Positions 34,963-44,500 of a stretch of DNA of 64,000 nt are shown here, one piece after another. Source of the DNA: CBDDKZ01 sp965230415 (GTDB lineage: Bacteria; Bacteroidota; Bacteroidia; Cytophagales; JAAEPT01); contig CBDDKZ010000005.1 of NCBI GenBank assembly GCA_965230415.1, positions 3,906,001 to 3,970,000 of the forward strand, in the 5' to 3' direction. Position 1 is the stretch's first letter; the number at the start of each line of letters is the position of its first letter. Below the pieces are notes generated by a model that saw only the letters and a list, made by a program, of their open reading frames with translations, was not told the DNA's origin and made no database searches. The position numbers and the translations under genes are program-made.

Positions 34963-36942
34963 ATGATTTTGAAGCGCTTATTTGTGTTGTTTTTATCAGC
35001 ATCATTAATTGGATGTATATGTTTTGAAGCTTCGGCTCAAAAGGTGAAACATTCTAGTACACAATATTCAACAGAGAACAAAAAGGCCATCAAAAAATAT
35101 GATTTGGCGGTGGTAGCCATAGATGTAAAAAGGGACTTTGACGGAGGACTGGGCTTATTGAATGATGCTATAGCCTTAGACCCTAGCTTTATTGAAGCCC
35201 ATATGAAGATTGCCGGGGTTTATGAAGTCCTTAAGGCTACCAATCACGATTATTTCGAGTTCATGCTAAAGCATTACTTGAAAATTGATGAAATAGCGCC
35301 TAATTCAGGTAAGTATGTCTCTGTCTATAGTCGTTTGGCAGAAATATATGCAGGAGAAGGGGATTACGAATTGGCAAAGGAATATGCGCTTAAAGTGAAG
35401 GAATTTCCGCGGGCGAACGAGAAGATACTTAAGAAGAATTTGTTGTTGCTCGATAAAATTGAGTTTGCCCATGCCGCCAAAAATACGCCTCTGGATTTCA
35501 AAGCAGTGGAAATGCCACGAGATAACATTAACCGATGGGATCACAATTCTCACCCTTCTCTAACCGCTGATCAAAACACGATGATACTTTCTGTGCGCAG
35601 AAATAAGGGTTTTGTGGATGAGAATATAGTGATAGCACACCGTAATGAAGAAACCAAGGAATGGATGCCAACGTCCAGTATCTCTGAGCTTATTAATACC
35701 CCCAATAACGAAGGTATGGCAAGTATTTCGGGTGATGGAAAGACCTTGGTATTCGCTTCCAGTAATCAAAAAGGTGGTTTTGGTGGCGTCGATCTTTATA
35801 TATCGGTAAATGAGGGGGGGAAATGGTCAAAACCTGTGAATTTAGGTAAAATGGTCAATTCTCGTTACCGTGAATCTGAACCAAGTTTGTCTGCCGATGG
35901 ACGTACCATCTATTTTACCTCCGATCGTCCAGGAGGACAGGGACGTTACGATATCTGGGTAACGCATAAAAATGAAGAAGGCGTCTGGATGAAACCAGAT
36001 AATATGGGGCATACAATAAACACGTCTGAAGATGAAGTAACTCCTTTTATTCATGCTAACGGTCGCCACCTTTATTTCGCGTCAAGAGGGCATATTGGTA
36101 TGGGAGGGTATGACCTTTTTATGTCTGAACGAATGGATGGTTTTTGGAATGATCCCATGAATCTTGGTTACCCATTGAATACGGAAGAAAATGAAGGCAG
36201 CATGTTCATAACTGCAGATTACAAGAAAGGATACTATGAGAAGTACATTACGGGTAAGGATCCACGAATGAGCCACTCCCACATCATGGAGTTTGACGTA
36301 CCTTCGGAAATACAACAGAAGATGAAATGCGTGTTCGCAAAAGGAGTAGTGTATGATGCATCAACAAAAAAACAATTGGCGGCAGACATTCAACTGGTGG
36401 ACTTAAAAACCAGTTTGATGGATCAATTCGTGCGATCGGATGCTGTAAATGGAGATTATACACTTGTGCTTACCGAAGGGGGAGAATATGCCCTCCATGT
36501 TCAAAAAGAAGGATACTTGTTTAAGAGTATGAACTTCGATTACACCACCGAAGCAGATTTCGACCCTTTCACTCTTGATGTATACCTGGAACCTATTCAA
36601 TCGGCTACCACCACTACATTACGCAATATTTTCTTCGAAACCGGTAGTTACTCTTTGAAACGCAAGTCTAAATATGAATTGGACAAACTGATTTATTTTA
36701 TGCTCGACAACCCGGAGGTGAAAATAGAAGTGAGCGGACATACCGATAACGTAGGTAACGTGAGTTCCAACCAAAAGCTATCTGAAAACAGAGCCAAATC
36801 GGTGTATGATTACCTGATCAGTCATGAGGTAGATACCGAACGTGTAAGGTTTAAAGGTTATGGTCAGACCAAGCCAATAGCAAGTAATGCCAATTCGGAT
36901 GGACGCAAGCAAAACAGAAGAATAGATATTCGTATTTTATAA
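34963..36942 (+). CDS. PorE-like TPR/beta-propeller/OmpA lipoprotein
   Basis: A 659-residue envelope protein. The N-terminus has a possible lipobox ending at Cys18 (SLIGC), although a signal peptidase I site (ASAQ) follows. Domain order is TPR (about 40-180), PD40 beta-propeller blades (about 190-430; repeats such as EPSLSADGRTIYFTSDRPGG), a carboxypeptidase-regulatory-like domain (about 445-540) and an OmpA C-terminal peptidoglycan-binding domain (about 550-659; SGHTDNVGN, LSENRAKSVYDYL). This order is that of PorE, a T9SS component that ties the secretion core to the cell wall. Many Bacteroidota carry several paralogues, so the specific role is not proven. The window has many T9SS substrates. 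Confidence 0.8.
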   Translation: MILKRLFVLFLSASLIGCICFEASAQKVKHSSTQYSTENKKAIKKYDLAVVAIDVKRDFDGGLGLLNDAIALDPSFIEAHMKIAGVYEVLKATNHDYFEFMLKHYLKIDEIAPNSGKYVSVYSRLAEIYAGEGDYELAKEYALKVKEFPRANEKILKKNLLLLDKIEFAHAAKNTPLDFKAVEMPRDNINRWDHNSHPSLTADQNTMILSVRRNKGFVDENIVIAHRNEETKEWMPTSSISELINTPNNEGMASISGDGKTLVFASSNQKGGFGGVDLYISVNEGGKWSKPVNLGKMVNSRYRESEPSLSADGRTIYFTSDRPGGQGRYDIWVTHKNEEGVWMKPDNMGHTINTSEDEVTPFIHANGRHLYFASRGHIGMGGYDLFMSERMDGFWNDPMNLGYPLNTEENEGSMFITADYKKGYYEKYITGKDPRMSHSHIMEFDVPSEIQQKMKCVFAKGVVYDASTKKQLAADIQLVDLKTSLMDQFVRSDAVNGDYTLVLTEGGEYALHVQKEGYLFKSMNFDYTTEADFDPFTLDVYLEPIQSATTTTLRNIFFETGSYSLKRKSKYELDKLIYFMLDNPEVKIEVSGHTDNVGNVSSNQKLSENRAKSVYDYLISHEVDTERVRFKGYGQTKPIASNANSDGRKQNRRIDIRIL

Positions 36943-36982
36943 AATTGAGTTGAAAGGCAATTTTCCGAAATTTAGATCTGGA

Positions 36983-37717
36983 ATGATGACATATTTAAAA
37001 TCGATAGCGGTTGCAGTAATTGTATTACTACATGTAAATACCTTTGCCCAGCAGAACAATCAGGAAACCGGACTGCCATTTATGGCTCATAGTCACGATT
37101 TTTTTATGTGCATGTTCGATGTTCCATTCCAGGTATTGAAGGCCTATTTGCCTGAAGGAATAGAGGCGAAAGTAAATGAAAATGGTAGTGTGAGAGCAGG
37201 GTATGAAGTTTATTCAGTTGATCAGATTGTAGGCTTTCCAGCTTATACTGCCGCATTTTTTTTCGTTGAAATAAAAGGTTTTGATAATGATAAAGGAGGA
37301 GCGGGGCACTACCCGATATGGGGCGCTATTAAAGAAAAGGGCGCCGCAAAATCCTTTAATGAATTGCTGGGGCTGCCTTTTGTCCATTCCGGGAATATCG
37401 ATCTAAAAATAGATGGGGACAATTTCTCTAGCCATATAAAAACGGAAAAAGGCTCATCTGTTTCTTTCACCGTTCAAAAGTCCTCAACTTCTTTTCAGGA
37501 CCAGGGCAAAGTAAATATCTGTTCGGTGAAAGGTGCAGATGTACATGTCACTGAAGTACCATGGTTTAGTAATGGTAGTTTGGGGACCAATCCACAAATA
37601 CATGTAGAAGGAGCTGAAGTCCCGGTATTAAAACTATTTGAGCATGTGAAACCCGATTGGTCAATGATCAGTACTGACCAAACTTTTACTTATACGCAAA
37701 TTTTTAAAAAAGATTAG
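36983..37717 (+). CDS. Exported acetoacetate-decarboxylase-fold protein lacking the catalytic lysine
   Basis: A 244-residue protein when started at the ATG at 36983, which places a proper signal peptide (MMTYLKSIAVAVIVLLHVNTFAQ) at the N-terminus; a TTG at 36950 would add a polar stretch before it. The mature part resembles the acetoacetate decarboxylase family (LKAYLPEGIEAKVNENGSVRAGYEVYSV, then AFFFVEIKG). The usual E-x2-G-x-P-K segment reads ELLGLPF (E127 to F133), so the Schiff-base Lys seems to be missing. A binding or unknown hydrolytic role is more likely than decarboxylation. It starts 40 bases after the PorE-like gene. Family assignment is tentative. Confidence 0.5.
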   Translation: MMTYLKSIAVAVIVLLHVNTFAQQNNQETGLPFMAHSHDFFMCMFDVPFQVLKAYLPEGIEAKVNENGSVRAGYEVYSVDQIVGFPAYTAAFFFVEIKGFDNDKGGAGHYPIWGAIKEKGAAKSFNELLGLPFVHSGNIDLKIDGDNFSSHIKTEKGSSVSFTVQKSSTSFQDQGKVNICSVKGADVHVTEVPWFSNGSLGTNPQIHVEGAEVPVLKLFEHVKPDWSMISTDQTFTYTQIFKKD

Positions 37718-37847
37718 ATGTTAAAATGTAGAGGTAAGGGGGCTTACTCCCTACAACTAAGTCTACAAAACAATCAAAAAAGTAGTATGCCTATTGATAG
37801 TATGAGTAGTACTACATCTGCTATGTTTAAAGTATGATCATTCATAT

Positions 37848-38397
37848 TTAAATCTTTAAGCTGTAATTTAACCTCAGATAGAACGGAATATACAATTTGG
37901 TGCGATTGTCAAAAGAATTGTTTAGTCCCAGGTCTAGTGCTCCTATACCTCTATTGCCTATTCGATGTGCATAGCTAAGTCCATATTGTCATTGTGCACC
38001 CAGGCTCTTGTACCATCCATCGCTAATTTCAAGATAGTTCTCACGAACAATGTCTGTATGTTTGAAGTGAGCAATCATGGACTTGTCAAAACTATACTTT
38101 ATCTTCAAAAACCACTTTTCCTGGTAGTAGTCAAACCCAAGTGCACTTTTCAGACCCAAATTATGTTTTTTCAAGAATAAGTTTTGGTCACGTTTGTATT
38201 GAAAACTAATAGCGGTATCAGCTATGAAGTTGTTGATCTCATATAAGTTATAAGCTAGATCTACTGAGGTTTTGACGTCATCAAGTAAATCCTCGCCCAT
38301 TGGATTTAGAATACCCGCGCTTCCAAATTATTTTGTTATTAGCAGTGAGTTGTTGTCCATAAAATACGCCTGCTTTTAGCCCGATCAAGTTCCATTT
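37848..38397 (-). pseudogene. Decayed outer-membrane beta-barrel protein gene
   Basis: Minus-strand reading gives one frame from 38397 (KWNLIGLKAGVFYGQQLTAN, on to KIIWK), which passes by a frameshift near 38325 into a second frame (SAGILNPMGEDLLDDVKTSV) that continues to a TGA at 37991-37989 and then, in the same frame, through 46 more residues (QYGLSYAHRIGNRGIGALDL onward) to a TAA at 37850-37848. The TGA replaces what would be a Trp in a beta strand (GAQ-W-QYGLSYAHR). Alternating aromatic residues and the ending PFYLRLNYSLKI suggest a barrel. The 5' part is not recognisable, so the gene is dead. The rest of the 37.7-38.5 kb gap has no other supported gene. Confidence 0.65.
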
Positions 38398-38532
38398 CTA
38401 ATAATATCGCCTGTGGACTTGTTATTCTACAATGAGTAAAAACTGAATCAATATGGTACTACTTATGCCCACAAGAGCTATCATAATAGCAATTTCTGTT
38501 TGCTACAATACCGTTAAGTAGAACAAGAGTAG

Positions 38533-39984
38533 CTACTCTTTAATAAACAATTTGGAAATCGATTTTTTTGGGGTTTCTAGTCGGACAATATAGGCGTCTT
38601 TTTGGAGATAGGAAATATCAATGGATTGTTCTCCTTTTTGAAGATCCAAATTTTGATATACCTCTAAACCGTCCATTTTATATATTGTGAGCGATGAATT
38701 TTTCTCCAGGCAATTGATATTTATCTTATTCCTCAGGGGATTTGGATATAATACTAACAGGTCGTCAGTTTCGTTTTCAGCACCAAGCACAGGATCACCA
38801 GGTATAATGTCTGGTAGTGGAATATCGCTCACAATGGCGTTTCTGTTACTTTGGTATTGTTTGTAGACAGCAGTCCAACCACCTTGGTTTCGATAGGTAT
38901 CGATCAACTGTATAGCCGTTTCATGAGTAATGAATTTATATTCTGCAGGTGAGTCTTTTTGATAAGTGGGGAAGCACCGGAGTTGCGTTGCCCCAAATCC
39001 TGCATCACCCAATTCTGGGTTTATACTGCTTAGTGCCACCAGGTGTGCATCTGCGACATATGGATCGTTAGGGTCTGGTTGGATATCGATCACACCTTGC
39101 AAAACATCATTTACATAGAGTGCAATACCATAGCCAGGGTCTCCGGAAACAATCGGGTCATACCCTTCTGCAGAGTGCAATCCTCCGAAGATATAATCTG
39201 GCAGGAAAGATGCCGTCCCAAATTTGGAGTTAAGTGTATAAGTAAACCCAGGGGTGCCGAAGTCCGGCAAATTAAGCCCTGAGGCCGGGTATATCGGCGA
39301 ATGAGAAGAGTGATGCCATCCAAGAATATCATGAGGATGTAACCCTGCAACTGAAGCATACAACTCAGGAATAGCATCGTTCCACCAGCCTTGTGGAGGT
39401 AATGGTAAAGCAACTGTTTCTCCTGGATTTACAGGTGTGAGGCATTGTCCCGGTTGTTCATTACCAGGGAAACTACCAATAGTAAGTACCATGCTATAGG
39501 GTGTTTCATTGGTAACAACCGGCCCACTTCCTCCTTCCACAAATAGTTCAGCACTAATAGCTACTCGTTCTCCCTGCTGAAAGTAAGGGCCTATATCTCC
39601 GCAGAGCCCACAATGTCCCTGAGAAGGTTGAAGCGGCCCGATATTAGGCCACCAGTTTTTAAAACTATATACAGGCGCATGTCCTGTGAAATTAGTAGGC
39701 ATTGCCACTCCAGTGCTAAGTGCGGTTCCATCTGCCCGGTAGGGGTTACATATTAAATGATTATCCAGAGACGGGTCTATAGAGCCCCTTTTTTTGAACC
39801 ACTCGTCAAAAGCATCTCCAGAATAGGTCCATTGATCCGTACGAACTACTTTCCCTGCACGCGTTGCGCCACTACCCTGTGTACCATCAATATGATCTGA
39901 GCCATTGTAAGGAGGGGTGTCGTTCAGTTGGGCATGTGCAAAAACAATGTGAAGTAGCGAGAATAGGGCTATTAATCGTTTCAT
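38533..39984 (-). CDS. T9SS-exported protein of unknown function
   Basis: A 483-residue secreted protein. Signal peptide residues 1-18 (MKRLIALFSLLHIVFAHAQ), then about 380 residues of a domain I do not recognise, rich in Gly, Pro, His and aromatic residues (QGHCGLCGDIGPYF; LGWHHSSHSP; DPGYGIALYVND). A type A T9SS sorting domain closes the protein (VLYPNPLRNKININ; LQKDAYIVRLETP). The clustered Cys and His in the body could bind metal. It stands alone on the minus strand between the pseudogene and the GT-C gene, and lies 66 bases downstream of the latter. Confidence 0.75.
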   Translation of the reverse strand: MKRLIALFSLLHIVFAHAQLNDTPPYNGSDHIDGTQGSGATRAGKVVRTDQWTYSGDAFDEWFKKRGSIDPSLDNHLICNPYRADGTALSTGVAMPTNFTGHAPVYSFKNWWPNIGPLQPSQGHCGLCGDIGPYFQQGERVAISAELFVEGGSGPVVTNETPYSMVLTIGSFPGNEQPGQCLTPVNPGETVALPLPPQGWWNDAIPELYASVAGLHPHDILGWHHSSHSPIYPASGLNLPDFGTPGFTYTLNSKFGTASFLPDYIFGGLHSAEGYDPIVSGDPGYGIALYVNDVLQGVIDIQPDPNDPYVADAHLVALSSINPELGDAGFGATQLRCFPTYQKDSPAEYKFITHETAIQLIDTYRNQGGWTAVYKQYQSNRNAIVSDIPLPDIIPGDPVLGAENETDDLLVLYPNPLRNKININCLEKNSSLTIYKMDGLEVYQNLDLQKGEQSIDISYLQKDAYIVRLETPKKSISKLFIKE

Positions 39985-40049
39985 AGATGTATTTTATCTA
40001 TGAATATAGCTATTTCTTTTTTAATAGCGCCTTTCGAAGGATGAGTAGA

Positions 40050-41255
40050 TCACTTTTTTATCACGGTATACTGCATGCTTTCGCTGCGTTCATGCCACCT
40101 GTGGGCGTTTATAAAAGTTCTTGTTAATGGATAAATTAACCATAATGCGATGACTATAATGAATAGTTTTCTGCTACGTGTTTGGACTTTTAAAACCAGT
40201 TGATCCAGCCCTTTGAAGAGTATTAATGAGTAAAAGGGAATAATAACAGAGATAAAGCGGTCTCCTTCTTCAAATCCGAAAGGAAAGCCGGCGACATTGA
40301 TGCTTAGAAAAATACCAAAAAGTAGAATATAACTTACTGCCAGATAACTTGAAAGGTCAATAGCTTTAATACGATGAATTCTTTTTGATGAAATTCGAAT
40401 TATAATAATCATTAGAATTAATAAAAAGAGCCATTCTAAACTTCTAATGGGGAGAAATACGTTTATTAACGAATGAGCATAAGCCTTTAAATTAGGAGCA
40501 AGGTATTGGAAAAACGATTCTTCAAAATTAAAATGCCCATGAGCTTTTACAATCCATGTGTAAATATTCCAGCAAATTTGTCCTGAAATTGTAATCATAA
40601 AATAAAAAAAGAATTTCAACAGGTATTTTTGAGGTCTCGATTCCTGACTTATAAGCCATAAAAAAGCGCCCGTGACGATAAACAAACCAGCATTACGTTG
40701 AAGACATAGCAAAAAGCCTAAGGCCAGTGTTAAATTATATGTTTTGGACTTGCCGTTATCCTTGGTTGTTAATAGTTGATTGTAAAACGATAACGCCAGC
40801 AACAAAAAGATTAATTCGGACCATAGAAATACAGCTATTAGTAAAAGGTGCGTGCCTAGTAAAACGAAAGTGCAATAGAATAAGCGAATGCGGCAATCTT
40901 TAATGTTTCTGTTTCCTATTTTTATTACCTGAAGAGCAATGAATATTGTACATAGTATATTTATCCATTTTATCGCCTCCATAGGAGTTTTAAATAAGGA
41001 CAAAAGTAATGGGAATAGGGGGGTCCAAAATAAGTACGGGTTACCATCATCATCGATTAAGGTGCCTGTGTCTCGTAAACTTTGACTTCCAGCTATGTAG
41101 TGCCTGGAATCGGTTGTCCACATGAGTCCGCCACTTCGAGCATACCATTGAATACCAAGGCTGATCAAAGTTATGAAGATGAGCACATAGTTTTGATGGA
41201 TGCGATGCCCCAAAAAAGTCAAATAATAATCAGTTGAGTGTTGTGATCCGGGCAT
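40050..41255 (-). CDS. GT-C type membrane glycosyltransferase (GT39/PMT-like)
   Basis: A 401-residue polytopic membrane protein with about ten hydrophobic helices. The first periplasmic loop has an acidic motif (WTTDSRHYIAGSQSL) in the position where GT-C enzymes carry the catalytic Asp, followed by FWTPLFPLLLSLF, a pattern seen in dolichol/undecaprenyl-phosphate sugar transferases of Bacteroidota. It probably transfers a sugar from a lipid carrier to an envelope glycan or protein. The substrate is unknown and no glycan cluster surrounds it. Confidence 0.7.
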   Translation of the reverse strand: MPGSQHSTDYYLTFLGHRIHQNYVLIFITLISLGIQWYARSGGLMWTTDSRHYIAGSQSLRDTGTLIDDDGNPYLFWTPLFPLLLSLFKTPMEAIKWINILCTIFIALQVIKIGNRNIKDCRIRLFYCTFVLLGTHLLLIAVFLWSELIFLLLALSFYNQLLTTKDNGKSKTYNLTLALGFLLCLQRNAGLFIVTGAFLWLISQESRPQKYLLKFFFYFMITISGQICWNIYTWIVKAHGHFNFEESFFQYLAPNLKAYAHSLINVFLPIRSLEWLFLLILMIIIIRISSKRIHRIKAIDLSSYLAVSYILLFGIFLSINVAGFPFGFEEGDRFISVIIPFYSLILFKGLDQLVLKVQTRSRKLFIIVIALWLIYPLTRTFINAHRWHERSESMQYTVIKK

Positions 41256-41577
41256 TAATACTTAAAAGTCATAGTTTGAATCGAATTTGTAATTAGCGCA
41301 TTGAGTTATTTCTGCTATGCAAATTAAATAAAATCCCTTAACATCCTCTTTCTTTCATATACATCCGGTTTTTTGTTTTTAACGAGAGTGAAATAATTAA
41401 TAATTCGTCTGAACGGCCTTATAGAAAGGTTTTAAGCTGAATAATGCCGAAGTGAACCTGTATTTATGTAATAGAAGAGCATACCTTAGTGTACTTGGCA
41501 CAATAATTGCTAAAGTATAACCTAATTAAGATTTAATACTTAAATTATTGTTTACCAAATAATTAACATTTTTAATC
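41256..41577. other. AT-rich intergenic region, divergent promoters
   Basis: These 322 bases separate the GT-C gene from the 1944-residue adhesin gene, which are divergent. I find no ORF, RNA gene or strong inverted repeat. The stretch directly before the adhesin ATG is very AT-rich, as is usual for Bacteroidota leaders. Confidence 0.4.
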
Positions 41578-44500
41578 ATGAAACATAATCTACCTTATTT
41601 GAAATGGCTGGTTTGTGCTTATATTTTGATGAGCATCAATCTAATGTCATTTGCGAACATTCAGGCGACCATCACAGGCCCTGATGTAGTATGCAGAAAT
41701 CAAATTGAAAACTACAGTGTAAGCGGGGCCCCTTCAGGTTCTAATCTCAACTGGTTTGTCAGTAATGGCACACTGCTGAGTCCCCCGAACGCATCTACAA
41801 TTGCTGTTTCCTGGTCTGGTACCGGGGCAGCAGGACAGGTGCAGGTACAAGTACTGGATGGTACCATATTGTTGGAAACCGTCGTGCTGGACATTACAAT
41901 TGAAGATGAACCCCAACCCTTAATAAGTGCTGACTTCAATAGTGACTGTTTACCTGACAACAACAATCCCGAGCCTGATCAAAAACGCGATAGCTTGGAT
42001 TGTTTTACGGCTTGTGAAGATATGCTAATAAATTACAGCACACCCGATATTTCAGGAAACACCTATCTATGGACTGTGATAGGAGACTATCAGTCTATCA
42101 CTGGCGCCAGCACATCTACGGCAAGCGTGCTATGGGATGAACCGGGCCCGGCATTGGTGGTCGTTACCGAGACCAGTCCCGCTGGATGTATTAATTCAGA
42201 TACCATTTGTGTGGAAGTAATCCCAAAACCTGCATCGCTTTTTGAAGTACAGCAGGGGGGTGAATCTTACCTGTCAGTGCTAAGTGGTGGTATTATCCCG
42301 GTTGTAGGAACTTGTGTGGAATCTGAATTATGTTTTAGTGATATGTCAACAGATGCAGTGGCGTGGCAATGGGATTTCGGTGATGGAAATTCTTCGATCG
42401 AGCAGCACCCGTGCCACTCCTTTTCTACTGCCGGTACTTATATGGTGAGTCTTACCGTTCAAAATGAATGCCAATGTACAGAAACTACGTTTATGGAAGT
42501 GCATGTGGAAGAGGGTGTCGCACCGGAAATAAGTTGTGTGAGTGTTATATGTGAAGCAGGCACATTCGTTTACGAAGTAAGTATTCCAAACCCATGCAGT
42601 TCCGGAATCTTTACCTGGACAACATCTGATAATGGAACAATTACCAATGCATCCGGTACCGTCACTTCTATGTCGGCTAATGAAGTCACCGGGTCAGACA
42701 TTTATACTATCGAAGTGGACTGGAGCTCCGGGCCTATCGGTTCAATTGGATTTAGTTTAACAGGTTGTCCTGGCGTTTGTGATCAATTCGTTTCTATAAG
42801 CATACCTATTATACCTTCTTCTCTTGATATAGAAGGGGATTCTGTGGTGTGTATTGGAGATAAAGGGTATTTTAACATACCTTGTTTCCCTGGTACCACT
42901 TATAAATGGTATATTGATGGAGATCCAATAACAGGTGAGTCCGGTCATGATATGTGGCACCAGTTTGATATTCCAGGTACCTATGAGATTACCGTTTCCT
43001 ATCAAAATGCTTACCTCAATTGTGGTGGTATTTCACAACCTTTCGTTGTAACTGTTTTACCTTCGTTTTCTATTTGGGGCCCTCAACAATTCTGTCAGGG
43101 TGAAACACCTGTTTTTAATGCCCCTGCGGCAGGAACTTATGATTGGGAACTGTTGGATGCTGGTAATGCGGTAGTAGCCACGGGAAGTGGAGGATCGGGT
43201 TACACTGTGCCTGCCTTGATCCCGGGAAATTATATATTAACCGCTTACGATGTGTCTTCCCCAAGATCATATTGTAATGAAAAAGCACTATTTCCTTTTA
43301 CGGTAATTGAGACACCGCCTACTCCCGGACCCTTGAGTGGGGAAAATCAGGTTTGTCATGAAATGGCCTATTTATATAGTGCTTCTCCTTTCGATGCTAA
43401 TCATTACTTAAACTGGATAGTTACTAATGATGGTAGCGTTACAAATTATACAGGTAATGAGATTACTGTTGTTTGGGAAGATGGGCCAAAATTAATACAA
43501 CTGGTTCAAGTGAGCACAACAGGTGGCTGTCCTTCAGATACGTTTAGTATGCTTATAAACGAAAAGACACTACCTCCTTTGAATGTTAGTGGAGCTATTG
43601 CACCTTGTAATAATACGGAATTAGGAGCCGAAATTATATATGGAACTACGGCAACACTTGACGGTTACATTTGGAGTATAAGTCCTATAACAGCTGGTAG
43701 CATAAACGGTGGTCAGGGGACCTCGTCTGTGGCTGTTCTTTGGAATAATTTTACAGGTGTTGCAAATGTTATATTGGAACCGATACTATGTAACGATACA
43801 TTGGATGCCGATACACTTCTGGTCAACGTAATTGGCCCGGATAGTATTTCAATTTCGGGTCCCGATACGATATGTGAAGGTACTTCTACAACATGGAATA
43901 CTAGTGGAGCTACAGGCGTCACCTGGGAGGTTAAAAATGCGTTGACCGGTAGTACAGTTTATACTTATAGTGGTACTCCGTTAATTTATGATTTTAATAC
44001 ATACAGTGGCTCGTTTGTGCTAATTGCAACAGGCACCGATTTGAGTTGCGGCAAAGAAGTTAAGACTACACATCAGGTTCATGTGCTTCCAAAACCGATA
44101 GCCAACCTGTCTTTTGCCGGAAGCCTAAATTGTATTTCGCTTACAGGGCCTACCACCCTTTATTTATCCATTCAGGGCAGTGCGGCACCTTATAGCTACG
44201 ATTGGTTTGGCGGTGCCAGTGCCGGTTCCGGGACATCTTATGTTATACCTGCAAGTCCATCGTCAGCAGATAGTTATTATGTGGAAGTAACAGATTCCAA
44301 TGGCTGTACAGCTACTACCAATATAATTCCGGTTAGTGATAGTTGTATGGGAGTTCCATGCGTTCCTCCAGGGCCTGAAATTTCTTTTACTTATTCCATC
44401 GATACCGATTGTAAAACAGTACAGTTTACACCAACGTCTTCACCGTCATTAGATGGGTTTTTATGGGAGTTTGCTAACCTTGGTGTTAATAATACGGTGT

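Noticed and set aside
37774..37845. 23-codon ORF encoding one membrane helix (starts MNDHTLNIADVV), minus strand
   Set aside because: It follows the dead outer-membrane gene by two bases and could be a real small protein, but length and lack of a recognisable family do not allow a call.
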